Origin: Nostoc sp. B(2019)
Lineage (GTDB): Bacteria; Cyanobacteriota; Cyanobacteriia; Cyanobacteriales; Nostocaceae
Direction of reading: 5' to 3'
DNA: 64,000 nt
Assembly (NCBI RefSeq): GCF_010091925.1
Contig: NZ_WVID01000003.1
Location: 124,001 to 188,000 of the forward strand
In this document: positions 9,427 through 17,017 of the stretch, piece by piece
How the letters are laid out: each line of letters begins with the position of its first letter
Position numbering within the stretch: the stretch's first letter is position 1
Made by a program: the position numbers and the translations under genes
Notes under the pieces: generated by a model
What the model was told of the DNA's origin: nothing
What the model saw: only the letters and a program-made list of their open reading frames with translations
Database searches by the model: none

Positions 9427-10586
9427 ATAATATTAACTTTGCTTTTTGTATTAAGCGCAATATCAGTTAGATAGGGAATCAAGGCATATCCAATACACTC
9501 TGCTAAGCGTGGTGGTACAGCATTACCAATTTGCCACATAGCTTTTTTCATACTTCCCTCAAAAATAAATGAGTCAGGAAATGTCTGTAATCTTGCCATT
9601 TCACGGGCTGAAATTACACGGTTTAAATACGGGTGAATATGAGTACCACCATGATTTTCTTTCACAGTCATACTCGGTTTTCCTGGATATTGCCGTTTGA
9701 AAGCATCGACATATTTTTCATATAAAGAACCACCCGGAGGGACTTGAGCAATACGTTCCATATATTCCGGTGAATGCTTAGTCCATTGATGATTAATCTC
9801 TGGTATTGGAGTATATGCTGGTAAATCGGAAATAGCTAACTCAATAGGTTTGTATTCTTCGGGTGATAACTGAGCCTTGGGATAGGGATTTGGCATTCCA
9901 AATCTGTTAGCAATAAAGATAGCTCTTGGTCGAATTTGTGGTACTCCATAAGCAGCAGATTCAAGAATTGCAACAGAGATATGAGGATAACCAATAGACT
10001 CAAAAGCTTCACTAATTGCTTTCCTAACATTCCCATTTTGTATTGTCAGAATCCCTGGCACATTTTCCATTACCACATACCAAGGACGTATTTCTGAGAC
10101 AACACGTACAAACTCATAAAATAAACGATTACGAGGGTCTTTAGGGTCGCGTTTTCCTGCCACTGAGAAGCCTTGACATGGCGGCCCGCCCACAACAAGA
10201 TGAACTTCAGGGGAGCCGATTTGTTGCAACCAATTTAGGGAAGAAAACTGTTCAATATCTCCACAGAAATGATGACATTGTGGGAAATTTCTTTTATGGG
10301 TGGCAGAAGCAATAGAGTTTTTTTCGACACTAGCCAATGGTTGGAATCCAGCTAGAACTAACCCTTGTGTTATTCCCCCTGCCCCACAAAACAAATCTAC
10401 AAAAGTGTAATTAGATGTTGGTATTGGCAGAGAACCAACTTCTATGAATATCTTGTATGGGTCAGATTCATTTTTTTCTAATTCTCTTTGGATACGTTCA
10501 TAACGTCCTAACTTGGGTTTCTTTTGCTTTTTGGTAGGATTATGCTCCTCCTCGTTAGGAAAAAAAGAAAGTTGTGTTACTTGCAC
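9423..10586 (-). CDS. DNA (cytosine-5) methyltransferase
   Basis: The enzyme methylates C5 of cytosine in a target sequence using S-adenosylmethionine. The 387-residue protein has motif I FVDLFCGAGGITQG (about 62-75), motif IV GGPPCQGFS with catalytic Cys at about 137, motif VI ENVPG (174-178), RPRAIFIA-like motif VIII and a C-terminal motif X region with GNAVPPRLAECIG. The short variable region between motifs VIII and IX should set specificity, which I cannot predict. The start is a GTG at 10586 with no earlier start before an in-frame TAG. It is convergent with the XRE gene. No cognate endonuclease gene is visible, so it may be solitary, or its partner may be the DUF429 protein (speculative). 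Confidence 0.93.
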   Translation of the reverse strand: MQVTQLSFFPNEEEHNPTKKQKKPKLGRYERIQRELEKNESDPYKIFIEVGSLPIPTSNYTFVDLFCGAGGITQGLVLAGFQPLASVEKNSIASATHKRNFPQCHHFCGDIEQFSSLNWLQQIGSPEVHLVVGGPPCQGFSVAGKRDPKDPRNRLFYEFVRVVSEIRPWYVVMENVPGILTIQNGNVRKAISEAFESIGYPHISVAILESAAYGVPQIRPRAIFIANRFGMPNPYPKAQLSPEEYKPIELAISDLPAYTPIPEINHQWTKHSPEYMERIAQVPPGGSLYEKYVDAFKRQYPGKPSMTVKENHGGTHIHPYLNRVISAREMARLQTFPDSFIFEGSMKKAMWQIGNAVPPRLAECIGYALIPYLTDIALNTKSKVNII

Positions 10587-11167
10587 TTGATGCTTGATAT
10601 CGATATTTGCTTTAGTGTGTCTCTAGTTGCGCTTTTACCTGATTACGGAAGGTAAAGAAATGTTCACCAAAACTCAAAGCCACAAAATAATCATATAGTT
10701 AAGTGGGGTTTTTGTAGAGCGATCGCTACGAACTGCCACCAAAAACACCAACGAGTTGAGCGTAACATACCCTGCTGCCAGTAGACTGCTGGAAACAGAG
10801 GTATCTCATGACAACTCAGTCTATGTTTGATTCCGAAATCCTGTCGCTGGATAATCAATGCAGAGATGATTGCCAAATGTTAATCTCCAGGTTACTGCTA
10901 ATTTCTCAGACAAGAGTTTAACTTTTGCCGAGTTTTGTATATTACAAGGTATGTAAACTACTTTTGCCAGGAGGAAATACTAATTAGTAAATCTCTGAAT
11001 TTCTCAGCGGCGAGTTGACCTGGAAAATGTCAAAATTAAATGAGTTTTGCGTAGGCGCGTACTCCTACAAAAAAAGCAAGCTACGCAGGGCGTCTCTTAG
11101 AGAAGCGACTGTCGTCAGACATCGCCACTTCACATAGCGCGGATTTGAGATAACTAAGTTGAAATTT
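10587..11167. other. Spacer with dispersed repeat before trpS
   Basis: There is no credible gene in this 581-base stretch; a 61-codon minus-strand frame at 10691-10876 is read as chance. From 11041 to 11126 there is a repeat block with GCGTAGGCGCGTACTCC, GGCGTCTCTTAGAGAAGCG and CTGTCGTCAGACATCGCC. The last string is shared with the repeats around the Uma2 genes at 15111, 15971 and 16722. The promoters of both the methyltransferase and trpS must lie here. Confidence 0.5.
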
Positions 11168-12187
11168 ATGGGTAAGCAGCGTGTTCTTTCTGGAGTTCAA
11201 CCAACGGGCAATTATCATCTAGGTAACTACTTGGGAGCCATTCGCAACTGGGTAGAAGGCCAGAGCGAATACGAAAATTACCTCTTCGTAGCAGATTTGC
11301 ACGCGATTACAGTCCCACAAGTGCCATACGACTCAACACGCTTGGCATCTGATACCTACACCCTCGTTGCACTCTATTTAGCTTGTGGTCTTGATTTAAA
11401 TCATTCCACCATCTTTGTACAATCCCATGTTTCCGCTCACAGTGAACTCACCTGGTTGCTTAACTGCATCACACCTCTAAACTGGCTAGAAGACATGATC
11501 CAGTTTAAGGAAAAAGCTGTCAAGCAGGGAGAAAATGTGAATGTCGGCTTGTTGGATTACCCTGTGCTGATGGCAGCTGATATTTTGCTTTACCAGGCTG
11601 ATAAAGTGCCAGTGGGTGAAGACCAAAAACAGCACTTGGAACTGACACGGGATATTGCAGCTCGGTTTAATCACCAATTTGGCAAACCAGATCAGCCAGT
11701 GCTGAAGTTACCAGATCCTTTGATCCGTAAGGAAGGGGCAAGGGTGATGAGTTTGGCAGATGGTACACGCAAAATGTCAAAGTCTGATCCTTCTGATTTA
11801 AGCCGGATTAATTTGCTCGATCCACCGGATCAGATTCAATACAAAATTAAACGATGTAAAACTGATCCAATTCGTGGTCTGACTTTTGATGACCCAGAGC
11901 GCCCAGAGTGTAATAACTTGTTAACACTATATATGTTGCTTTCTGGTAAAGCCAAGGAAGAGGTAGCAGCCCAATGCCAGGATATGGGCTGGGGACAATT
12001 CAAGCCATTGTTGACAGACACGATCATTGAATCCCTCAAACCAATACAAGAAAAATATCAGACAATAACGGAGGACAAAAGCTATCTAGAGTCTGTATTG
12101 CGTGATGGACGGCAAAAAGCCCAGGCGATCGCTAACCAAACTCTGGCACAAGTGAAAGCTGCTTTGGGTTATTCTGTGCCTCTATGA
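11168..12187 (+). CDS. trpS: Tryptophanyl-tRNA synthetase
   Basis: The enzyme charges tRNA-Trp. The 339-residue protein carries the class I signatures: the HIGH-like motif TGNYHLGNYLG near residue 13, VPVGEDQKQHLELTRDIA, and KMSKS as RKMSKSDPSD near residue 201. Length and motif spacing match bacterial TrpRS. A TTG at 11159 would add three residues; the ATG at 11168 (MGKQRVLSGVQPTG) fits the family better. It is followed after 21 bases by a MetF-like gene on the same strand, so the two may be cotranscribed. Confidence 0.96.
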   Translation: MGKQRVLSGVQPTGNYHLGNYLGAIRNWVEGQSEYENYLFVADLHAITVPQVPYDSTRLASDTYTLVALYLACGLDLNHSTIFVQSHVSAHSELTWLLNCITPLNWLEDMIQFKEKAVKQGENVNVGLLDYPVLMAADILLYQADKVPVGEDQKQHLELTRDIAARFNHQFGKPDQPVLKLPDPLIRKEGARVMSLADGTRKMSKSDPSDLSRINLLDPPDQIQYKIKRCKTDPIRGLTFDDPERPECNNLLTLYMLLSGKAKEEVAAQCQDMGWGQFKPLLTDTIIESLKPIQEKYQTITEDKSYLESVLRDGRQKAQAIANQTLAQVKAALGYSVPL

Positions 12188-12208
12188 GGTTTCGCTTTCT
12201 GGTGCTAT

Positions 12209-13177
12209 ATGTTATGGGTGTATCCAGAGTCAGAAATACTCAATGTTATGCTTGATACGCAAAAACCAACTTGTTTGACTGCCTTCCAAACAGCTGCTAA
12301 AGAAGGCAAATTCCTAATTACCGCCGAGGTTGCACCGCCAAAAGGTGGTAATCCAGCGCACATGATTTCAATGGCGGCGACCCTTAAGGGGAGGGTTCAT
12401 GCCGTCAATATTACTGATGGTAGCCGCGCAGTGCTACGGATGTCTTCATTGATCGCTTCGGCAATTTTATTACAAAATGGGATCGAGCCAATTTGTCAGA
12501 TTGCCTGCCGCGATCGCAACCGCATTGGTTTACAAGCTGACCTGATGGGCGCTCATGCCTTAGGTGTTCATAACATCCTAGCCTTGACTGGCGACCCAGT
12601 AAAAGCAGGTGATCATCCTGATGCCAAAGCCGTCTTTGATTTGGAAGCTGTACGACTACTGCAACTAATTCGCAAAATGAATCAAGGCGTTGATTGCAAC
12701 GAGAAACCTTTGACTGATGGAGCACTGGAATTATTTGCTGGTGCAGCAGTAGATCCGCAATGTGCCAGTTGGTCAGGTTTACAAAGTCGATTTGAACGCA
12801 AAATCGAAGCCGGAGCGCAGTTTTTCCAAAGTCAATTGATTACAGATTTTGAGCGGCTTGAAAAGTTTATGGATAAAATAGCCGCTGGTTACAAAAAACC
12901 GATTTTGGCTGGAATTTTTCTGTTGAAATCTGCAAAAAATGCCCAGTTTATTAATAGGTGCGTTCCGGGTGTAAATATTCCCCAACACATTATTGATAGA
13001 TTGGCACAGGCAAAAGATCCGCTGGAAGAAGGCATGAAAATTGCAGCGGAGCAAGTACAAATAGCACGACAATTGTGTCAAGGTGTCCACATGATGGCGG
13101 TGAAGCGAGAAGATTTGATTGCGCCAATTTTGGATTTAGCTGGAGTTGCGCCAGTTAATCAAATGGTATCAATCTAA
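12209..13177 (+). CDS. Methylenetetrahydrofolate reductase family protein
   Basis: The protein resembles the FAD-dependent MetF/MTHFR barrel, which reduces 5,10-methylene-THF to 5-methyl-THF for methionine synthesis. Supporting segments are ITAEVAPPKGGNPAHMISMA at the N-terminus, QIACRDRNRIGLQADLMGAH, and NILALTGDPVKAGDHPDAKAVFDLE. It has about 322 residues, near the usual length of MetF alone. The ATG at 12209 gives an N-terminal extension MLWVYPESEILNV; the ATG at 12248 (MLDTQKPTC) may be the true start. It lies 21 bases after trpS. Some cyanobacterial members of this family differ from E. coli MetF, so the exact reaction is not certain. Confidence 0.82.
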   Translation: MLWVYPESEILNVMLDTQKPTCLTAFQTAAKEGKFLITAEVAPPKGGNPAHMISMAATLKGRVHAVNITDGSRAVLRMSSLIASAILLQNGIEPICQIACRDRNRIGLQADLMGAHALGVHNILALTGDPVKAGDHPDAKAVFDLEAVRLLQLIRKMNQGVDCNEKPLTDGALELFAGAAVDPQCASWSGLQSRFERKIEAGAQFFQSQLITDFERLEKFMDKIAAGYKKPILAGIFLLKSAKNAQFINRCVPGVNIPQHIIDRLAQAKDPLEEGMKIAAEQVQIARQLCQGVHMMAVKREDLIAPILDLAGVAPVNQMVSI

Positions 13178-13230
13178 ATTAGATGAGCGATGCCTATGAT
13201 GGGCTACGCCAACGCATTTTTGATCTGATT

Positions 13231-13258
13231 AGGGGAGGGCGATCGCTCCTTCTCCCCT
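13231..13258 (+). terminator. Possible hairpin after the MetF-like gene
   Basis: AGGGGAG at 13231-13237 can pair with CTCCCC at 13252-13257, with a HIP1 octamer GCGATCGC in the loop region. The hairpin lies about 55 bases after the stop codon. Only a weak U-rich tail (TTCT) follows, so termination here is a guess. Confidence 0.3.
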
Positions 13259-13306
13259 TCTATTGCTAAACTAAAAAACAACCCTTACTCCTGCAAAGGT
13301 AGCCTT

Positions 13307-14050
13307 ATGACCTCTGCAATCAATTCACCCACCGATCTCACTCCTTTCCCAGACCATACGCAGCTACCGGAATCAGACGGTACATTCGTGTTCGCAAAGC
13401 GTGCCGGAGGCAAAAACTTCCAGGAACATCCGCAAAGCATTCTACTAACAGACTCGATTAAACCAATATTGCAAAAACGTCACCCCAATGGGCAATACTG
13501 TATTGCTCAAGATAGCGGAATCTACTGGCGCATGACTGACCCACCAGAAAAAAGCGCAGAAGCACCAGATTGGTTTTATGTTGGGAATGTACCGCCTTTG
13601 CTGGATGGACAAACACGAAGGTCTTATGTACTGTGGCGAGAGTTTATTGCACCACTGATCGCTTTGGAATTTGTCTCTGGGGATGGTAGTGAAGAACGAG
13701 ATAAAACTCCTTGGAAGGGGAAATTTTGGATTTATGAGCAAGTGATTCATCCAGCTTTTTATGGCATTTATGAAGTGAGTAAAGCCAGCGTGGAAGTTTA
13801 TGAATTAATTGGTGGACAATATCAGTTATTAGCAGCAAATAAACGCGGGCATTATCCTATACATCCTTTAGGTGTTGAATTAGGTATATAGCAGGGAGAA
13901 TATCAGAATATGGAATTACCCTAGCTGCGCTGGTGGGATTTGCAAGGTAATTTGTTGTTGACTGGTGAGGAAAGAGCAGAACAAGAACGCCAACGAGCTG
14001 ATCGCCTCACGGCACAATTGCGATCGCTCGGCGTTGAACCAGAAGCATAA
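13307..14050 (+). pseudogene. Uma2-family (DUF820) gene with two nonsense codons
   Basis: The first 194 codons encode a DUF820/Uma2 putative restriction-endonuclease-like domain very close to the intact copy at 15189. A TAG stands at 13889-13891 where the intact copy has Trp (LGVELGI then W). A second TAG at 13922-13924 again replaces Trp (ELP then W). Beyond them the frame stays open to TAA at 14048-14050, encoding RWWDLQGNLLLTGEERAEQ and a tail ending LRSLGVEPEA, as in the intact gene. The loss of the C-terminal third including the coiled tail makes this a probable pseudogene, though the truncated 194-residue domain might still be made. The leader around the ATG is also shared with 15189. 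Confidence 0.82.
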
Positions 14051-14096
14051 TCCGCGAACACATCTTTATGCAGTGGAAAAGCGTTATGATCTCAAG

Positions 14097-14501
14097 CTAG
14101 ATCGAGATAATCTGGATGATTGTAACTCGGTGCATGGGTTTAGTTGACTTTTAAGTGGTAATTAGTTCATCGGCTTTGAGCGAGAGGGTGGCAGCAAGAT
14201 GAAGTGCATCCATAGCGGCTAAACCGTAGATACAGGCAATTTGATAAGCATCTTGTGTAATTTGCTCCGAGTCTGTTGCCCAATGGTTAACAGCGCTGAA
14301 GAAGGTTTCGTAAAAGTTTGTTTCGTCTTGCTGTTGGTGATAAATTGCTTTGGGTAGTACTTCTAACTTGACAAATTGGCTCGATACAAATTCCCGATTT
14401 TCGTCATTGAGAATGCTGTTGGCTCGAATGCTGGTTGAGTGAATACCCCCAAAAGCAGTGATCAGAGCCCCAGAGTCGATGTAAGTCTTCTTACGATTCA
14501 C
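14097..14501 (-). pseudogene. PIN-domain toxin (VapC-like) with premature stop
   Basis: The frame begins at a GTG (14501) overlapping the end of the antitoxin gene by eleven bases. It encodes KTYIDSGALITAF, with the first PIN-domain aspartate, and later IYGLAAMDALHLAAA-like sequence with the acidic DALH motif. A TAA at 14151-14153 follows ADELITT. Past it the same frame reads KSTKPMHRVTIIQIISI and stops at 14097-14099, the usual C-terminus of this PIN subfamily, where TT is followed by EK. GAA to TAA is the simplest explanation. The last 18 residues are therefore lost. An upstream ATG at 14537 is possible but would overlap the antitoxin by 47 bases. Confidence 0.78.
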
Positions 14502-14751
14502 GGTATCCGCCTCGACGTTCAGCAAGCTCTTGTTCAATTTCTGCTTCGTTGAGTAATTTTATTCCAGAGGCGATCGCTCGCTGACGAATTTCCCACAGTT
14601 TCTTAGCTAAAGGCGTTTGTGGAATATATTCAGTAATGATTGCTGTTGCGTCTGATTCAGATTTCAGCCCTTCAACAAACTCCAAAACCCTTTCCTGCTT
14701 TTCGGGTGTGAGTTCTCCCCAGCGTTCAAGTAATTGTTCTTCTTTACCCAT
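14491..14751 (-). CDS. Putative antitoxin of a PIN-toxin pair
   Basis: An 86-residue acidic, helical protein begins MGKEEQLLERWGELTPEKQ and continues ERVLEFVEGLKS then PLAKKLWEIRQRAIASG. This pattern is frequent in cyanobacterial antitoxins encoded just before a PIN gene. The downstream PIN gene starts inside its last codons, a typical toxin-antitoxin coupling. GAGGTGG lies just upstream of the chosen ATG; an ATG at 14766 would add five residues. The role as antitoxin is inferred from position, since no DNA-binding motif is obvious. The partner toxin carries a nonsense mutation. Confidence 0.65.
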   Translation of the reverse strand: MGKEEQLLERWGELTPEKQERVLEFVEGLKSESDATAIITEYIPQTPLAKKLWEIRQRAIASGIKLLNEAEIEQELAERRGGYRES

Positions 14752-15046
14752 AATCCACCTCATCATAGAGTGATGGTTTTATTTTTGCCCATTTTTTCGG
14801 TGGCGATACTTTTACAGAGGCGATCGCTCCATGTAGAACCAGAAGCTTAGGTGTTTGAATAAAGCTATAGTCATAATTTAAGGTCTTAACAACTTGGCGA
14901 TCATTATTACTCTTTCTTACCAAATAGGTGATGCCAAACCGTCCTCTTCCTAACTCTCTTTCTACGGTGTATTTTCCACCTTGTAATTTATCTCCAGTTC
15001 CCCAAGCCACATCTGCAACTCTCAAAATACTTACACCAATTTTCAC
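14744..15046 (-). pseudogene. Fragment of a Ser/Thr protein kinase N-lobe
   Basis: The 100-codon frame contains GDKLQGGKYTVERELGRGRF and GITYLVRKS then QVVKTLN, i.e. the glycine-rich loop and the VxK lysine strand of a cyanobacterial Hanks-type kinase. After about residue 60 the similarity ends; the rest (IASVKVSPPKKWAKIKPSLYD) is unrelated, and no HRD or DFG motif follows. It overlaps the antitoxin start by eight bases. I read it as a 5' remnant of a kinase gene fused by deletion to the toxin-antitoxin locus. It could be expressed but cannot be an active kinase. Confidence 0.65.
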
Positions 15047-15060
15047 ACAATATAGTCTGG

Positions 15061-15130
15061 GGAGCCTGAGCCTAGGTTTGCAGAACTAATGCGTAGACGC
15101 GCAGTGGCTTGTCGTCAGACATCGCTCTTA
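15061..15130. repeat. Dispersed repeat with a Uma2 3'-end remnant
   Basis: GAGCCTGAGCCTAGG followed by GCGTAGACGC and GGCTTGTCGTCAGACATCGC resembles 15918-15990, i.e. the 3' end and downstream repeat of the intact Uma2 gene. It therefore looks like the leftover tail of another copy lying just upstream of the intact gene. Confidence 0.6.
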
Positions 15131-15188
15131 TCTTCTCACTGTATTGCTAAACTAAAAAACAACCCTTATCCAGTGCAAAGGTGGCCTT

Positions 15189-15932
15189 ATGACCTCTGCA
15201 ACTAACCCACCCACCGATCTCACCCCTTTTCCTGACCATACGCAGCTACCAGACTCCAATGGCACGTTTGTGAAAAACTGGCAAGAGCATCCCCAAAGTA
15301 TCTTACTGACTGACTCGATTACACCCGTTCTCAAACAATTACATCCCGATGGTCAATATTGTATTGGTCAGGACTTAGGCATTTACTGGCGCTTGACCGA
15401 TCCCCCGGAAAAAGGAGCAGAAGCACCAGATTGGTTTTTTGTACCGAATGTACCACCCTTGCTGAATGGACAAACGCGGAGGTCTTATGTATATTGGCGA
15501 GAGTATATTGCCCCGTTGATTGTTTTAGAATTCGTTTCTGGGGATGGGAATGAGGAAAAAGACAAAACCCCGTGGAAGGGTAAATTTTGGATTTATGAGC
15601 AGGTGATTCGTCCTGCCTTCTACGGTATTTATGAAGTCAAAAAAGCTAGCGTAGAAGTCTACGAATTCATTGGTGGAAAATATCAATTGTTACCAGCAAA
15701 TGAGCAAGGACATTATCCGATCGCACCTATGGGAGTTGAGTTAGGCATTTGGCTAGGAGTTTATCAAAATGTGGAATTACCCTGGTTACGCTGGTGGGAT
15801 TTGCAAGGTAATTTATTGTTGACTGGCGATGAAAGAGCCGAACAAGAACATCAACGAGCAGAACAAGAACGTCAACGAGCCGATCGCCTGATGGAACAAT
15901 TGCGATCGCTCGGCGTTGAGCCAGAAGCCTAG
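15189..15932 (+). CDS. Uma2 family endonuclease-like protein (DUF820)
   Basis: This is the intact 247-residue member of a duplicated pair. The Uma2/DUF820 core (about residues 25-200) has the PD-(D/E)XK-like pattern LIVLEFVSGDGNEEKDKTPW, then KGKFWIYEQVIRPAFYGIYE and ASVEVYEFIGGKYQLL. The C-terminus is a charged heptad tail (ERAEQEHQRAEQERQRADRL) ending LRSLGVEPEA. The family is extremely abundant in cyanobacteria and has no proven role; restriction-like nuclease activity is a structural prediction. Its ATG and leader (TATTGCTAAACTAAAAAACA, GGTGGCCTT) match those of the pseudogene at 13307, showing recent segmental duplication. Confidence 0.85.
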   Translation: MTSATNPPTDLTPFPDHTQLPDSNGTFVKNWQEHPQSILLTDSITPVLKQLHPDGQYCIGQDLGIYWRLTDPPEKGAEAPDWFFVPNVPPLLNGQTRRSYVYWREYIAPLIVLEFVSGDGNEEKDKTPWKGKFWIYEQVIRPAFYGIYEVKKASVEVYEFIGGKYQLLPANEQGHYPIAPMGVELGIWLGVYQNVELPWLRWWDLQGNLLLTGDERAEQEHQRAEQERQRADRLMEQLRSLGVEPEA

Positions 15933-15990
15933 GTCTTTGGCTCAAGGGTGCGTAGACGCGGAGCAGCTTGTCGTCAAACATCGTTTTATA
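15918..15990. repeat. Dispersed repeat at the 3' end of the Uma2 gene
   Basis: GCCTAGG at the stop codon is followed by GCGTAGACGCGGAGCAGC and TTGTCGTCAAACATCG. The same order of elements occurs at 15061-15130 and, in part, at 16624-16737 and 11107-11126. It has no terminal inverted repeats that I can define and no coding capacity. Confidence 0.6.
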
Positions 15991-16124
15991 TTGGATGAAC
16001 TGCTACAAAATGCTTCGTTAGTTAACTTCTAAAGCTTGATATGCGATCGCCTACTAAACTAACTTAAAATCTCAAAAAGAGGCGGCTAAAAAACAAGCAT
16101 ACCAAGTAATGGAATATAAAAATT

Positions 16125-16379
16125 ATGGCTCAAATCTTAGTTGACAATTTAGACCCCATTATTCTAAAAAAGCTAGAAACTCTAGCTGAACAACACGTTA
16201 GATCTTTGCAAGAAGAATTAAAACACATTCTGCAACAAGCAGCTGAAACAGCGATGCACTATCACACTGGCGGCAATATAGAAACAGCTAGAGAAGCAGT
16301 AACACGCGCTCAAGTGAGGTATGCAGGACAAACTTTCAGTGATAGTACTGAACTCATCCGCGAGGATAGAGAACGGTGA
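16125..16379 (+). CDS. Ribbon-helix-helix antitoxin (FitA/VapB-like)
   Basis: The 84-residue protein begins MAQILVDNLDPIILKKLETL and continues AEQHVRSLQEELKHILQQA, the strand-helix-helix pattern of Arc/FitA-type antitoxins that dimerise to bind DNA while the C-terminal tail blocks a PIN toxin. The tail (FSDSTELIREDRER) is the usual toxin-binding end. In such operons the VapC gene overlaps or directly follows; here only a 28-codon VapC fragment is found, 107 bases downstream, behind a repeat insertion. The antitoxin thus appears orphaned. Confidence 0.8.
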   Translation: MAQILVDNLDPIILKKLETLAEQHVRSLQEELKHILQQAAETAMHYHTGGNIETAREAVTRAQVRYAGQTFSDSTELIREDRER

Positions 16380-16387
16380 GTCATACC

Positions 16388-16421
16388 ATTTTGGATTTTA
16401 GATTTTAGATTTTGGATTGGG
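16388..16421. repeat. TTTTGGATTTTAGA-type repeat insertion
   Basis: ATTTTGGATTTTAGATTTT followed by AGATTTTGGATTGGG sits between the antitoxin stop and the toxin remnant. The complementary string TCCAAAATCTAAAATCC is embedded in the alpha-mannosidase gene at about 46781-46803. It is a common spacer repeat type in Nostocales and here marks where the toxin gene was broken. Confidence 0.65.
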
Positions 16422-16486
16422 TATTACCTTCTGTCTCTAGGTTCTATAAGTTCGTCTGTCGCAATCATTTTTTAAATTGGTGTCAG

Positions 16487-16573
16487 TATGTTTTAGATGC
16501 AAGTATTGCCATAAAGTGGTTTGTGCCTGAAATCCACTCTGATGCAGCTCGGCAAGTAATCTTCTATGGGTAG
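16487..16573 (+). pseudogene. VapC (PIN) toxin N-terminal remnant
   Basis: The frame reads YVLDASIAIKWFVPEIHSDA and ARQVIFYG then TAG. VLDASIAIKWFVPE is the characteristic start of VapC PIN domains with the first catalytic aspartate. No start codon in good context precedes it, and only 28 codons of about 130 survive. It follows the ribbon-helix-helix antitoxin at 16125, which was presumably its partner. Confidence 0.85.
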
Positions 16574-17017
16574 AGAATATTTAGAGAACTAGAGAGCGAT
16601 CGTCCCTCATGTCAAAAACACTGCGTAGACGCATAGCGGTGAGCCAGTGCGGTGGACGAGTTCCCCAGCATAAAGAAGCTGGCGTTAGCGTAGCGTATCC
16701 TCAGCATTCACCCGTAGGGCTTGTCGTTAGACATCGCTCGGCGTTGAACCAGAAGCATAATCTCTATTAATGTATCTTTGGAATATTTTTGCGGGTGCTG
16801 GTAAAGTTCACCCGTCTTATGCAGCAATTTAAAAACACTAGGAAGAATTAGCGTCAGTAAAAGGCACGATGATACTGGCACTCAATATTTCAAAGCCACC
16901 GCTGTACACTAGCACATTCCGTCCCTTCTTCCCCATAAAACCGAAAAGCCGAGGCTATGATGATCATTACCTCTTTTTAGCAATTACTTTAATTGAAAGT
17001 TAAATTACTAAATCAAT
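16574..17017. other. Repeat-rich spacer with a third Uma2 tail remnant
   Basis: The spacer has no gene. From 16624 to 16737 it holds repeat pieces (GCGTAGACGCATAGCGG, GGCGTTAGCGTAGCGTATCC, GCTTGTCGTTAGACATCGC). Bases 16733-16762 are identical over 30 positions to 14023-14052, the end of the Uma2 pseudogene, and would encode SLGVEPEA plus stop. So the 3' end of a Uma2 gene has been copied here without the rest. The promoter of the AAA+ gene should lie in the last 250 bases. Confidence 0.6.

Noticed and set aside
10691-10876. Possible remnant of a restriction enzyme gene upstream of the methyltransferase
   Set aside because: The 61-codon frame shows no nuclease motif and no coding character; I found no endonuclease remnant in 10587-11167.
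15061-16762. Insertion sequence around the Uma2 genes
   Set aside because: No transposase and no definable terminal inverted repeats; only dispersed repeats and gene duplication are visible.
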